Under the pieces are notes generated by a model, which saw nothing but the letters and a program-made list of their open reading frames with translations, made no database searches and was not told where the DNA came from. DNA of 64,000 nucleotides from AP-15 sp963737145 (GTDB lineage Bacteria > Pseudomonadota > Alphaproteobacteria > ATCC43930 > CGMCC-115725): assembly GCA_963737145.1 (NCBI GenBank), contig CAVTRO010000001.1:558001-622000 (forward strand), given 5' to 3'. Position numbers and translations under genes: made by a program. Positions 43,692 to 53,170 of this stretch are shown here, piece by piece; position 1 is the stretch's first letter; each line of letters begins with the position of its first letter.

Positions 43692-44399
43692 ATGACGATT
43701 CGGGCCCTGGTCTTCGACGCATACGGCACGCTCTACGACGTTCAATCGGTGCTGGCGAAGGCCGAGGCCTTGTCGCCGGGTAAAGGCGAGATGATCACGC
43801 AGATCTGGCGGTTGAAGCAATTGGAATACACCTGGCTGCGCAGCTTGATGCAGGAATATGAGGACTTCTGGGCGGTGACCGGAGCTGCGCTCGACTTTGC
43901 ATTGCGGGCGGCCGGGGTCGAGCCCAAGGACGCGATCCGCGCACCGCTGATGGAGAATTACCTCCACCTCGATCCCTATCCCGAAGCCCGAGAGGCGCTT
44001 GCCGCGCTCGCCGGTCATAAGCTCGCCATCCTGTCGAACGGCAGCCCAAAAATGCTCCAGGAGCTCGTCCGAAATTCCGGGCTCGGCCAGTGGATCGAGG
44101 CCGTGATCAGCGTCGACAGCGTACGGGCATATAAGCCGCACCGATCCTGTTATGGCCTCGTCGAGCCGGCGCTCGGCGTACCAAAGGAGGAAGTGCTGTT
44201 CGTCTCGTCAAACAGCTTCGACGCGATCGGCGCCAAGGCGTTCGGTTTCGCGGTCGCCTGGATCCGCCGCAATACCGGGGGCGCTACGGCCACGATCTTC
44301 GGCATGCTGCGCGGACGCGCCGAGGAACTCGGCCACGCCCTCGACCATACCGTCTCCGTGTTGACCGATTTGCCCGAGCTCCTCCGATCACGCGCGTGA
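43692..44399 (+). CDS. haloacid dehalogenase, type II
   Basis: 235 residues. Motif I is LVFDAYGTLYDV (about 6-17) with the nucleophile aspartate. Motif II is AILSNGSPKMLQ (about 112-123), motif III the lysine in VRAYKPHRSCYGLV, and motif IV VSSNSFDAIGAKAFGFAVAWIRR. YGTLYD and the SNGS loop are typical of L-2-haloacid dehalogenases, which release halide from 2-haloalkanoates; physiological substrates may be other 2-substituted acids. It is separated from the repeat at 44436 by 36 bases. Confidence 0.88.
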   Translation: MTIRALVFDAYGTLYDVQSVLAKAEALSPGKGEMITQIWRLKQLEYTWLRSLMQEYEDFWAVTGAALDFALRAAGVEPKDAIRAPLMENYLHLDPYPEAREALAALAGHKLAILSNGSPKMLQELVRNSGLGQWIEAVISVDSVRAYKPHRSCYGLVEPALGVPKEEVLFVSSNSFDAIGAKAFGFAVAWIRRNTGGATATIFGMLRGRAEELGHALDHTVSVLTDLPELLRSRA

Positions 44400-44435
44400 C
44401 CCCAGCCAGGCCGTTTTTGGACCAAATTGGCACGC

Positions 44436-44527
44436 TGTCATCGCGAGGAGCGCCTTCGCGACGAAGCAATTTCGACCGATCGAGCGCTCAGCGACCCGGG
44501 ATTGCTTCGCTCCCGCTCGCAATGACA
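44436..44527. repeat. dispersed inverted repeat, second copy
   Basis: Arms TGTCATCGCGAGGAGCG...GAAGCAATTTC (44436-44472) and its partner GGGATTGCTTCGCTCCCGC to AATGACA (44499-44527) belong to the same family as the copy at 19429-19500. It lies between the convergent HAD and oxidase genes. Confidence 0.6.
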
Positions 44528-44573
44528 TTGCGGTTAGCAGTTCAATTTGGTCGGGATCTGCCCTAATGCGCGG

Positions 44574-45839
44574 CTAACGGAACCGGCCGGCAGAAAAAGG
44601 CCCGATATCGATCGACGGTGGCCGTCCGGCGACGAGATCGGCGACGACCTTACCGGTCATCGGCGCCGCAGTCATGCCGATGTGGCCGTGGCCGAAGGCA
44701 TAAATCACATCGGGCGTCGCGCTCGACGGGCCGATAACCGGCAGCGAGTTGGGCAGGCTCGGCCGATGGCCCATCCACACCGAGATACGCTCCTGCGCGT
44801 GCGATGCGGCGAGGCCGGGCAGCATCTTGCGCCCCTGCTCGAGCAATATCCGGGCGCGGCGCCAATCGGGCGGCGCCGCCAGCCCGGCAAGCTCGACCGT
44901 GCCCGCAAAGCGCAGCCCGGTATTCATCGGCGTCGCGACGAATTTGCCGTCGGCGTCGGCGGTCGGAATGCGCGGCATTATTTCGGGGTCGCGTATCATC
45001 AGGTGATAGCCGCGCTCGGTCTCGAGCGGCGCCTTGTCGCCGAGCGCCGCGGCGAGCGGTTTCGAATAGGCCCCGGCGCAGACGACCGCGGCGTCGGCGG
45101 TGAGGTCTCCGGTGTCGGTCTCGATCGCCGCGAGCCGGCGGCCTTCGAGACGAAACCCGTGCGCCCGCGCCCGCACCAATTCGCCACCCGAGCGGACGAA
45201 ATGCTCGACGAGACGCTCGACCAATGCCAATGGGTTCGAGGTATGCCCGTTCTCGCGGACCAGCACGCCGCGCACATAGTCGCGAGACAGAGCCGGCTCC
45301 AATTGGCGCAATTCGTCGGCGTCGAATTCGTCGATATCGACCCCGTTTTCGCGCCGCAGATCCCATGCGAGGCGCTCTTTTGCGAGGCTTTCGGCCGAGC
45401 GGTAGACATAGAGATGGCCGAGGCGATGGACAAGGTCCGCGGCACCTGCCGCGCTGACCAGCGGCTGCAATGCGTCGAGAGTCGGCCCGACGAGCGGGCG
45501 CAACGCGCGGGCCGCCGCCCGCGCCTTTTCCGGCGTGCCGGCGCGGATGAACCGCAATAGCCACGGAGCGAGCGCCGGCAGATAGCTCCAGCGCAGCGCC
45601 AACGGCGCGAGCGGGTCAAAGAGCCAGCCGGGAACGTTCCACACGATACCGGGCATCGCGACCGGCGTCACCGACGAGCCGTTGAAGCATCCGGCGTTGC
45701 CGAAGGAGGCGCCGCGGCCGGGCTCCTCTCTCTCGATCAGAAAAACGCTGTGCCCGTCGCGCTGCAGCCAGCTCGCCGCGCACACCCCGACGATCCCGGC
45801 CCCGATCACCCCGACCCGCTTCGCCCCGATTACCGGCAT
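44574..45839 (-). CDS. FAD-dependent D-amino acid dehydrogenase (DadA-like)
   Basis: 421 residues from MPVIGAKRV (45839); five more codons are possible. The N-terminal dinucleotide fold RVGVIGAGIVGVCAASWLQRDGHSVFLIE (about 7-35) is followed by GRGASFGNAGCFNGSSVTPVAMPG, the usual flavin-contact block of DadA, and the C-terminal YAFGHGHIGMTAAPMTGKVVADL. The enzyme oxidises D-amino acids to keto acids and passes electrons to the membrane. It lies downstream of the peptide-type transporter on the same strand, and an import-then-deaminate pathway is a reasonable guess. Confidence 0.87.
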   Translation of the reverse strand: MPVIGAKRVGVIGAGIVGVCAASWLQRDGHSVFLIEREEPGRGASFGNAGCFNGSSVTPVAMPGIVWNVPGWLFDPLAPLALRWSYLPALAPWLLRFIRAGTPEKARAAARALRPLVGPTLDALQPLVSAAGAADLVHRLGHLYVYRSAESLAKERLAWDLRRENGVDIDEFDADELRQLEPALSRDYVRGVLVRENGHTSNPLALVERLVEHFVRSGGELVRARAHGFRLEGRRLAAIETDTGDLTADAAVVCAGAYSKPLAAALGDKAPLETERGYHLMIRDPEIMPRIPTADADGKFVATPMNTGLRFAGTVELAGLAAPPDWRRARILLEQGRKMLPGLAASHAQERISVWMGHRPSLPNSLPVIGPSSATPDVIYAFGHGHIGMTAAPMTGKVVADLVAGRPPSIDIGPFSAGRFR

Positions 45840-46004
45840 CGCCCCTCCTCCCAATCGAGCGCGATCTTAGTGGCCGGCGACCTCGAAAGGGAATGTCCCC
45901 GCAGTTGCGGCCCCTCACGCTATCGCCGGAACCACGGCTTGAGCCATCCTCGCGTGGCTCCGCTGGCCGGCAAGGCCGCTTTGCGCGATGCAGGAGGAGT
46001 GGTT

Positions 46005-46973
46005 TCAGTATAAATGGCAGGCCACTGCATGCCGTGGCGCCACCTCTTTGCGGACCGGGGCCTCCTCCGCGCAGCGCCGCATGGCATGGGGGCAACGCGG
46101 ATGAAACCGGCACCCAGAAGGCGGATCGAGCGCGCTTGGGACCTCGCCCACAATCGTCACCCTCTCGTGTCTTTGGTCGGGATGCGCCGGCAGCGCGGCG
46201 GAAAACAGTGCTTGAGTATAAGGGTGGAGCGGCTTTTCGCATAATTCGAGACTGTCGGCGAGTTCGACGATTTGGCCGAGATACATGACCGCAATGCGGT
46301 CGCTGATATGCGCCACGGTGGCGAGATCGTGGCCGATGAAGAGATAGCTTACCCCTAAAACCTGCTGCAGGTGCTCGAGCTGGTTCATTATTTGCGCGCG
46401 GATCGACACATCCAGCGCCGAAACCGGCTCGTCGAGCACGATGAGCCGAGTATTGGTCGCCAGCGCTCGCGCAATCGCGATGCGCTGTCGTTGGCCGCCG
46501 CTGAATTCGTGCGGGAAAAGGCGCGCCACCTCCGGCTCGAGCCCGACGAGTTCGAGTACCTCCGCTACCCGTTCTTCGAGCTCTTGACGCGAGAATTTCG
46601 TATGGATCTCCAAGGGCTCGGCGATAATGTCGCCGACCCGCATGCGTGGACTGAGTGAGCTGTAAGGGTCCTGGAAGACCACCTGCACCTCGCGCCGGTA
46701 GCGCATCAATTCCTGACCCGTCAAGGCGGACACGTCCTCGCCGTCAAAGCGGATCGTTCCGGCGGTGGGTGTTTCCTGGAGCAGGATCAGTTTGGACGTG
46801 GTCGTCTTGCCGCAGCCCAACTCCCCGATCAAACCCAATGTCTCTCCCGGATCGATCGTGATGTCCACTCCGTCCACTGCTTTGACCCAACCGATCTTCC
46901 GGCGCAGCAGCACTCCGGTGCTGACGGGAAAGTATTTCTGTAGATTGTGCAGCTCAAGCAGTGGCGCTGACAT
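46005..46973 (-). CDS. ABC transporter ATP-binding protein, OppF/DppF type
   Basis: 322 residues. Walker A GELGCGKTTTSKL is at about 50-62; the serine usual in GESGCGKT is replaced by leucine. The signature FSGGQRQRIAIARALA and Walker B LIVLDEPVSALDVS follow, with the H-loop at VAHISDRIAVM. The C-terminal oligopeptide-transport extension (PHPYTQALFSAALPAHP ... FHPRCPHAMRRCAEEAP) is complete with four cysteines, a site that holds iron-sulfur in the group. It starts 20 bases inside the end of the OppD-like gene. Confidence 0.93.
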   Translation of the reverse strand: MSAPLLELHNLQKYFPVSTGVLLRRKIGWVKAVDGVDITIDPGETLGLIGELGCGKTTTSKLILLQETPTAGTIRFDGEDVSALTGQELMRYRREVQVVFQDPYSSLSPRMRVGDIIAEPLEIHTKFSRQELEERVAEVLELVGLEPEVARLFPHEFSGGQRQRIAIARALATNTRLIVLDEPVSALDVSIRAQIMNQLEHLQQVLGVSYLFIGHDLATVAHISDRIAVMYLGQIVELADSLELCEKPLHPYTQALFSAALPAHPDQRHERVTIVGEVPSALDPPSGCRFHPRCPHAMRRCAEEAPVRKEVAPRHAVACHLY

Positions 46974-47956
46974 ACTGTCCCTTTGCCTGCTCTTCGGCCA
47001 GCCAGCATTTCGCCGTCCAATGCGGCGCGATATGGCGGTCCTCGGGCTCCCGCGTCGCGCATTGCGGCAAGGCGTGGGCGCAGCGCGGGTGAAAGGCGCA
47101 TCCCGGACCGAGCTGGGCTAGATTGGGGGGCTGACCGGGAATGGCGTAGAGCGGCTCCTTGCTCCCGAGCTTTGGCATCGAGCCAAGCAGCGCCTGGGTG
47201 TAGGGGTGCTTTGGAGCACGGAACAAGTCGCGCACTGCGCCCTGCTCGACGATCTTTCCGGCATACATCACCGCCATCCTGTCGCACATCTTGGCGACGA
47301 TCCCGAGATTGTGGGTGACGAAAATCAGGGCGACGCCACTCTCCTGCTGGATATCCTTCAGCACGTCCAGGTACTGCGCCTGAATCGTAACGTCGAGATT
47401 GGTCGTCGGCTCGTCGGCAATGATCAGCTTAGGGCCGCCCGCCATAGCGATAGCGCCGACGACACGCTGGCGCATGCCGCCGCTCATCTGATGCGGATAT
47501 TCGCGCATCCGCACCTCGGGCGAGGGGATGCGCACCGAGCGCAGTAAATTTCGCACACGCTCGCGCAGCCGGCGGTTACGCATTCCCTGATGGTAATAAG
47601 CCGGCTCGGCGACCTGCTTGTAGATGCTGAAGAGCGGGTTCAGCGATGCCATCGGGTCCTGAAGAATCATCGCGATCTGCCCGCCGCGGATGCGGCGCAT
47701 CTCGCGTGGCCGCTTTGTCGTCAGTTCCTCCCCGGCAAATTCTATACTGCCGGCGACAATCTGCGCCGCGGAGGGCAGGAGCCCGACGATCGACAGGCAA
47801 GTCGTGGTCTTGCCGCAGCCCGAACTCGCCGACCAGTCCGATCGTCTCCCGCTCGCGCAGCGTAAAGCTGACCCCGTCGACAGCTTTGACTACGCGGGTT
47901 CCGCCAAACGAGAGATAGTGGGTCTTCAGATCGCGGACCCGGAGGAGCAGTGCCAC
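46954..47956 (-). pseudogene. ABC transporter ATP-binding protein, OppD/DppD type, frameshifted
   Basis: Begins at a GTG (47954-47956) with LLLRVRDLKTHYLSFGGTRVVKAVDGVSFTL and breaks at the Walker A motif: GLVGE is followed by an extra T (about 47822), where GESGCGKTTTCLS is expected. The other frame continues correctly to MRRIRGGQIAMILQDPMASLNPLFSIYKQVAE, the signature MSGGMRQRVVGAIAMAGG, Walker B LIIADEPTTNLDV and the C-terminal cysteine extension. If the base is real the ATPase is dead and the transporter cannot work; a base-calling error is more likely. It overlaps the OppF gene. Confidence 0.85.
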
Positions 47957-47974
47957 GATGGTGTTCCCCCGGGC

Positions 47975-48895
47975 CTACATGTTGCGCAGTTGCGGGTCGA
48001 GCCGGACCCGCAGCCAGTCTCCGAGCAACTGGGTCGCGAGGACGACGAGCAGAATGCCGAGACCGGGGAAAACGGTCAGCCACCAATCCCCGACCATCAG
48101 CATCGAGCGGCCGTCGGCCAGCATCGAGCCCCAGGCCGGTTCCGGAGGTGGCACCCCAACCCCGAGAAAGCTCAGCGAGGCTTCGGCAATGATGACGACG
48201 CCGATCGTCAGGCTCGCCAACACCATCGTCGAGTTCATCACATTGGGCAGGATGTGACGCAAGATCACCCGCGTTCGGCTGGCGCCGGCGATCTCGGCGA
48301 ATTTGACGAACTCGCGCTCGCGCAGGCTAAGCACTTCACCGCGGATCACGCGGGAATAGCGGGTCCAATAGACGAGCCCGAGGATGATGACGATGTTCCA
48401 CATGCTCGGCCCGACCATCGTCGCGAGGAAGATGGCAAAGACCAGACCCGGCAAAGCGAGCCAAGCGTCGGTCACGCGCATGATCACCTGGTCGACCCAG
48501 CCGCCGAGATAGCCCGCAAGGATCCCGAGGGCGGTACCGATGCTGCCGGCGACAATGGTCCCCGCCACCCCGACGATCAGCGAAACCCGCGCGCCGAAGA
48601 TCAGCCGGCTGAGAACGTCGCGCGACTGAAAATCGGTTCCGAGCAGCGCATGGGCGCTGCCGCCGGGCATCCAATACGGCGGCTCGAAGATCTTCGCGCC
48701 GGGAATCGGCTCGGTCGGGTCGTAAGGGGCGATGAAGTTGGCGAAGAGCGCGATGAAGACGAACGGCACCAGGATCGCCAGCGGCAGCACGGGCAATTGC
48801 CGCCCCAGACGGGTCCAGCGCCATGAAGGGCTCGCATATTCCCGCGCAACAACCGCAGCCGAAGAAGCAGGCGTTTCCTCTATTGTGGAAACCAT
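47975..48895 (-). CDS. ABC transporter permease, OppC/DppC type
   Basis: 306 residues, six predicted helices starting after a cytoplasmic 40-residue tail (VLPLAILVPFVFIALFANFIAPYDP, about 35-60). The typical ALLGTDFQSRDVLSRLIFGARVSL block and the coupling loop REFVKFAEIAGASRTRVILRHILPNVMNSTMV are present, ending ASLSFLGVGVPPPEPAWGSML. It lies between the OppD and OppB genes in the usual order, seven bases after the OppB stop. Confidence 0.93.
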   Translation of the reverse strand: MVSTIEETPASSAAVVAREYASPSWRWTRLGRQLPVLPLAILVPFVFIALFANFIAPYDPTEPIPGAKIFEPPYWMPGGSAHALLGTDFQSRDVLSRLIFGARVSLIVGVAGTIVAGSIGTALGILAGYLGGWVDQVIMRVTDAWLALPGLVFAIFLATMVGPSMWNIVIILGLVYWTRYSRVIRGEVLSLREREFVKFAEIAGASRTRVILRHILPNVMNSTMVLASLTIGVVIIAEASLSFLGVGVPPPEPAWGSMLADGRSMLMVGDWWLTVFPGLGILLVVLATQLLGDWLRVRLDPQLRNM

Positions 48896-48902
48896 GGGCT
48901 CA

Positions 48903-49825
48903 CTATCTGGTCAGGCGTATACGTGGATCGATATAGGCGTAGAGCAAGTCGATAATCAGGTTGATCAGCACGATCATAATGCCGGCCTCCATGACGATCC
49001 CCTGCACGAGCGGAAAATCGCGCTGGAAGATCCCTTCGTAAAGCAGCCGGCCTATCCCCGGCCAGGCAAAGATCACCTCGATGATGACCGCCGCATTGAT
49101 CATCACGACGAGGTTGACGCCGGCCAACGTCAATACCGGGATCAGCGCGTTCTTGAACGCGTGTACGGCGAGAACGACGATAGCCGGGCAGACCCTTCAG
49201 GCGCGCCAGCTTGACGTATTCGCTGCGCAATACTTCGAGCATGCTCGAGCGCGTCAGGCGCAGCAGTGAGGCCGCGAAATACCAGCCCAAGGCCAAAGCC
49301 GGCATGATCAGATGCTGCCAGCCGCCCTGCCCGCTGGTCGGCAGCCAGCGCAGCCATACCGAAAACACCAGGATCAGCACCAGTCCTAGCCAGAAACCCG
49401 GGCACCGACAGCCCCAGCAAGGCAATGATCTTGCCAAAATTGTCCCATGGGCTGTTGACCCGAACGGCCGAAATGATGCCTGCCGGAATGCCGATGAAGA
49501 ACGAAATCAGCGTGGCGGCGAACGCCAACTCCAGAGAATTGGGCAAGCGCTGGAAATAGAGCGTGCTGACCGGCATCTCGTAATTGAACGACTTCCCCAG
49601 CTGTCCGGTGAAAACGTTTTTGACGAAGGCGAGGTATTGCACCGGCCACGGCCGGTCGAGACCCCACTCGACGCGGACGCGATCGAGATCCTCGGCTCGC
49701 GCGCCCGGTTCGGCCAGCAACGTCACGGGATCACCCGTCAGCCTGACCACTGTAAAGATGGTCAGGCTCAGGATGAACAGAGTAACGATGGCATAGAGCG
49801 TCCGCCGCATCATGAACTGGCCCAT
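48903..49825 (-). pseudogene. ABC transporter permease, OppB/DppB type, with two frameshifts
   Basis: The N-terminal part reads RRTLYAIVTLFILSLTIFTVVRLTGDP and continues to LLGLSVPGF. Near 49400 one extra C (GTGCCCGGG for GTGCCGGG) shifts the frame; the correct sequel, FWLGLVLILVFSVWLRWLPTSGQGG, is in the next frame. Near 49190 a second extra base after KGLP again shifts it; the third frame gives VHAFKNALIPVLTLAGVNLVVMINAAVIIEVIFAWPGIG and the end LIIDLLYAYIDPRIRL. Corrected, it would be a full 310-residue permease. Both insertions are adjacent to short G or C runs. Confidence 0.85.
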
Positions 49826-49924
49826 TACCGCTTGCCCCATCCGTCATTGCCGCACTGTCGGCGGCGGGAGTTTTCTGGGGATCCCCGGGTCAAGCCCGGG
49901 CATGACGAATTCATTGACATCGCG

Positions 49925-51541
49925 TCACTTCTCCGCCGCCGCGGTCTCGGTCAGCTCGATGTCCTCCCAGGGTAGGCATAGCCGCTGAGGTGAGGTTTGT
50001 CGGAAACACATCCTGCCATTTCTTCGCCGCGATGCGCGGCCCGATAGGCATTGACGAACGCATGACGGAACACCGGGACAAAATAGTAGTTCTCGAGGAC
50101 CTCTCGCTGGATCTTCATCGCCAAATTCTCCCGCTCCTTGCGGTCAGTGGAGGCGAGATACTTCGTGAACTTGTCGTCGAATGCCGGCACGCAGTTGCGG
50201 TCCTTGCCGTTGAAGCCACCACAGCGCATGAAGGAATCGTACCAGTTCGACCAGGTGCCGCCGACACGCGCGGCGTTCATGATGATCTGCACCCCGGGCC
50301 ATTCCTTGAGGCCGCCCTGCAGCCGCTTCAAGAAGACGCCGCGCTCCATGACCTGGAGCTTCGAGCGGATGCCGATGCTCTGAAGCTGCGAGACGATGCG
50401 CTCGCCGCGCGAATAATAATTCGGGACCGGCGTGACCCAGTCGACATTGAAGCCGTTGGGAAAACCAGCCTCCGCCATCAGCTGTTTGGCCTTGGCGACA
50501 TTGTGCTCCCACTTCGGCCATTCGCAGGCCGTATTCGACGTCGTTGTTTATCCAGTTGCCGTCGACCACCCCCATCCCGTCGCATTCGGCCTGGTTGATC
50601 GCGTCGCGGTCGATCGCAAGACTGATCGCCTGCCGCACGCGCTTGTCGTGGAAAGGGCTATTGGAATCCTGGAAGCCGGGGAATTCGAGCCACCAGTTGC
50701 CCGAGACGACCGGCGCCAAGGTCAGTTTCGGATTGCTCTTGACCCGATCGATCAATTCGCCGGGCACGAAATACACGATATCGGCTTCACCGCGCTCGAG
50801 CATTGCGATGCGCGTCGCCGCTTCCGGCACGCTGACCATCGTCAGTTTTTTGATGTGAACCGGGCGGTAATAGTCGTCGAAGGCTTCGAATTCCAGCCGC
50901 ACTCCAGGCTCCTGCGAGACCAGCTTGTAGGGCCCGGCGCCGATCGGCTTCTGCAGAAACCCGTCCTGCCCGACCTTATCGTAATATTTCGCCGGGACGG
51001 CCCACCCGGCGCCGCTGACATTGCCGGTGCCGAGCAGGATCGGGAAATCGAGGAACGGCTCCTTGAAATGAAAGCGGACCATGTGGTCGTCGACAATCTC
51101 GACACCCTGGGTTCTCTCATGAAGAACCTCGCCCCAGGCGCCGTGATAATGCTCGTAGCTCCACTTGACGTCCTCGGGCGTGACCGGCGAGCCGTCGTGA
51201 AACTTGGTCCCCGGTCGCAGCTGGAAGGTCGCACTCTTGGCGTCTTCGGCAAAATCGTAACTCTCGGCGAGCGCCGGATGGTCGTAACGCACCTCGCGGA
51301 AGTTCTTGATCAGCCCGTCGTGCAGCGCCATCAAGAAATTGTCGGGGCTGGCTGTGCCGTCGTGCTGCTGAGGGTCGAGCCAGCGCGAGGTGATGTTGGT
51401 GTGCCACGCCAACACCATCTTGCCCTTGGGAACGACTGTGACCGCCGCGCGGGAGCCGCGGACGAACGGCATAGCGAGCACGCCCGCCGCCATTGCCGTG
51501 GTCCTCAGCACCGTGCGGCGTGTCAACGTCGCCTTCTTCAT
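49925..51541 (-). pseudogene. ABC substrate-binding protein, family 5, third copy, frameshifted
   Basis: Starts at MKKATLTRRTVLRTTAMAAG (51539-51541, ATGA overlap with the copy upstream, AGGAGG ribosome site), a twin-arginine-like signal. Reads as a normal extracellular solute-binding protein to WINNDVEYGL; there one extra C (about 50526) shifts the frame, and the correct continuation PNGFNVDWVTPVPNYYSRGERIVSQLQSIG follows in the next frame. Near the end (NAIGPRI and YAYPWED blocks, about 49970-50045) at least two more indels occur, by comparison with its neighbours. Its paralogue at 51538-53160 is intact. Confidence 0.85.
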
Positions 51542-53160
51542 TCTTTCCTCCTCACTGAACAGCAGTCGGACCACACTAGGCCTTCAACTCGAATATCTTC
51601 CCACGGGTAGGCGTAGGCAGTCGTCACGGTCGGGAACACGTCCTGCCATTTCGCAGCGGCAATGCGCGGGCCCACCGCCTGCATCGCGGCGTGCCGGAAC
51701 ACCGGGACGAAATAGTAGTTGTCTAGGATCTCGCGCTGGATCTCCGCGGCCAATTTTTGCCGCTCGCCACGATCCGTGGAAGCGAGATATCGGGTGAATT
51801 TCGCGTCGAGTTCGGGCACGCAGTTGCGGTCTCTGCCGTTGAAGCCGCCGCACCGCATAAAGGAATCGTACCAGTTCGACCACGACCCGCCGATGCGCGC
51901 CGCATTGAGGATGATCTGCACGCCGGGCCATTCCTTGAGCCCGCCCTGCAGGCGCTTCAAGAACACGCCGCGCTCCATCGTCTGCAGCCTGGCGCGGATG
52001 CCGATCGCCTGCAGTTGTGAGACAATGCGCTCGCCGCGCGAGTAATAGTTCGGCACCGGCGTTACCCAATCGACGTTAAAGCCGTTGGGGTAACCGGCCT
52101 CTGCCATCAGCTGCTTGGCCTTGCCGACGTCGTGCTGCCATTTCGGCCAGTCGAGACCGTATTCGACGTCATCGTTGATCCAGTTGCCGTCGACCCGCCC
52201 CAACCCCTGGCATTCGGCCTGGTTTATTGCATCGCGGTCGATCGTGAGGCTCACTGCCTGGCGCACCCGCTTGTCGTGGAACGGGCTTTTCGGGTCCTGA
52301 AAGCCGGGGAATTCGAGCCAGAAATTCGCCGAAACCACGGGCGCCAGCATCAGCCCGGGGGTGTTCTTGACCCGGTCGATAAGTTCGCCGGGAACGTTGT
52401 AGATGATGTCCGCTTCGCCGCGCTCGAGCATCGCGATGCGCGTCGCGGCCTCGGGCACGCTGACCATCGTCAACTGCTTGACGTGAACCGGCCGGTAGTA
52501 ATCGTCGAACGCCTCGAAATCGAGCTGCAAGCCAGGCTGTTGCGAGACGAGCCTGTAGGGACCCGCGCCGATCGGCTTCTTTAGGTACCCGTCCTGGCCG
52601 GCCTGTTCGTAGTACTTCGCCGGCACCACCCATCCCGCGCCGCTGACATTGCCGGTGCCGAGCAGGATCGGAAAATCGAGAAACGGCGTATTGAAATGAA
52701 AGCGAACCGTATTGTCGTCGACGATCTCGACACCTTGCGTCTTCTCGTGCAGCACCTCGCTCCAGGCCCCGCGATAATGCTCATAGCTCCATTTGGCGTC
52801 ACTGGGCGTGACCGGGGCGCCGTCGTGGAACTTGATCCTCGGCCGTAGATGGAAAGTTGCGGTCTTAGCGTCCTCGGCAAATTCGAAACCCTCGGCCAGT
52901 GCCGGGTGGTCGTAATGCGCATCGCGGAAGTTCTTGATAAGCGCGTCCTGCAGCGCCATCAGGAAATTGTCCGGACTGGCGGTGCCGTCATGCTGTTGCG
53001 GGTCGAGCCAGCGCGTCGTGATATTAGTGTGCCAGGCAAGGACGATTTTGCCGTTGGGGACGACCGCCGCCGCAGCGCGTACGCTGCGAAGGAACGGCGT
53101 CGCGGCGGCGGCCGTCATCAACGCTGCCGTCCTCACCACCGCACGTCGTGTCAGCGGCAT
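51538..53160 (-). CDS. ABC substrate-binding protein, family 5 (intact copy)
   Basis: About 540 residues from MPLTRRAVVRTAALMTAAAAT, a twin-arginine signal (RRAVVR). The mature protein shows the DppA/OppA pattern: VLAWHTNITTRWLDPQQHDGTASPDNFLMALQDALIKN, YDHPALAEGFEFAEDAKTATFHLR, KPIGAGPYRLVSQQPG, then the large second lobe with PNGFNVDWVTPVPNYYSRGERIVSQLQ. It binds peptides or similar compounds in the periplasm and delivers them to the permeases next door. Two paralogues flank it (one on each side); the closest resemblance by eye is to the frameshifted copy downstream. Confidence 0.92.
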   Translation of the reverse strand: MPLTRRAVVRTAALMTAAAATPFLRSVRAAAAVVPNGKIVLAWHTNITTRWLDPQQHDGTASPDNFLMALQDALIKNFRDAHYDHPALAEGFEFAEDAKTATFHLRPRIKFHDGAPVTPSDAKWSYEHYRGAWSEVLHEKTQGVEIVDDNTVRFHFNTPFLDFPILLGTGNVSGAGWVVPAKYYEQAGQDGYLKKPIGAGPYRLVSQQPGLQLDFEAFDDYYRPVHVKQLTMVSVPEAATRIAMLERGEADIIYNVPGELIDRVKNTPGLMLAPVVSANFWLEFPGFQDPKSPFHDKRVRQAVSLTIDRDAINQAECQGLGRVDGNWINDDVEYGLDWPKWQHDVGKAKQLMAEAGYPNGFNVDWVTPVPNYYSRGERIVSQLQAIGIRARLQTMERGVFLKRLQGGLKEWPGVQIILNAARIGGSWSNWYDSFMRCGGFNGRDRNCVPELDAKFTRYLASTDRGERQKLAAEIQREILDNYYFVPVFRHAAMQAVGPRIAAAKWQDVFPTVTTAYAYPWEDIRVEGLVWSDCCSVRRKE

Positions 53161-53170
53161 GGTGCCCATT

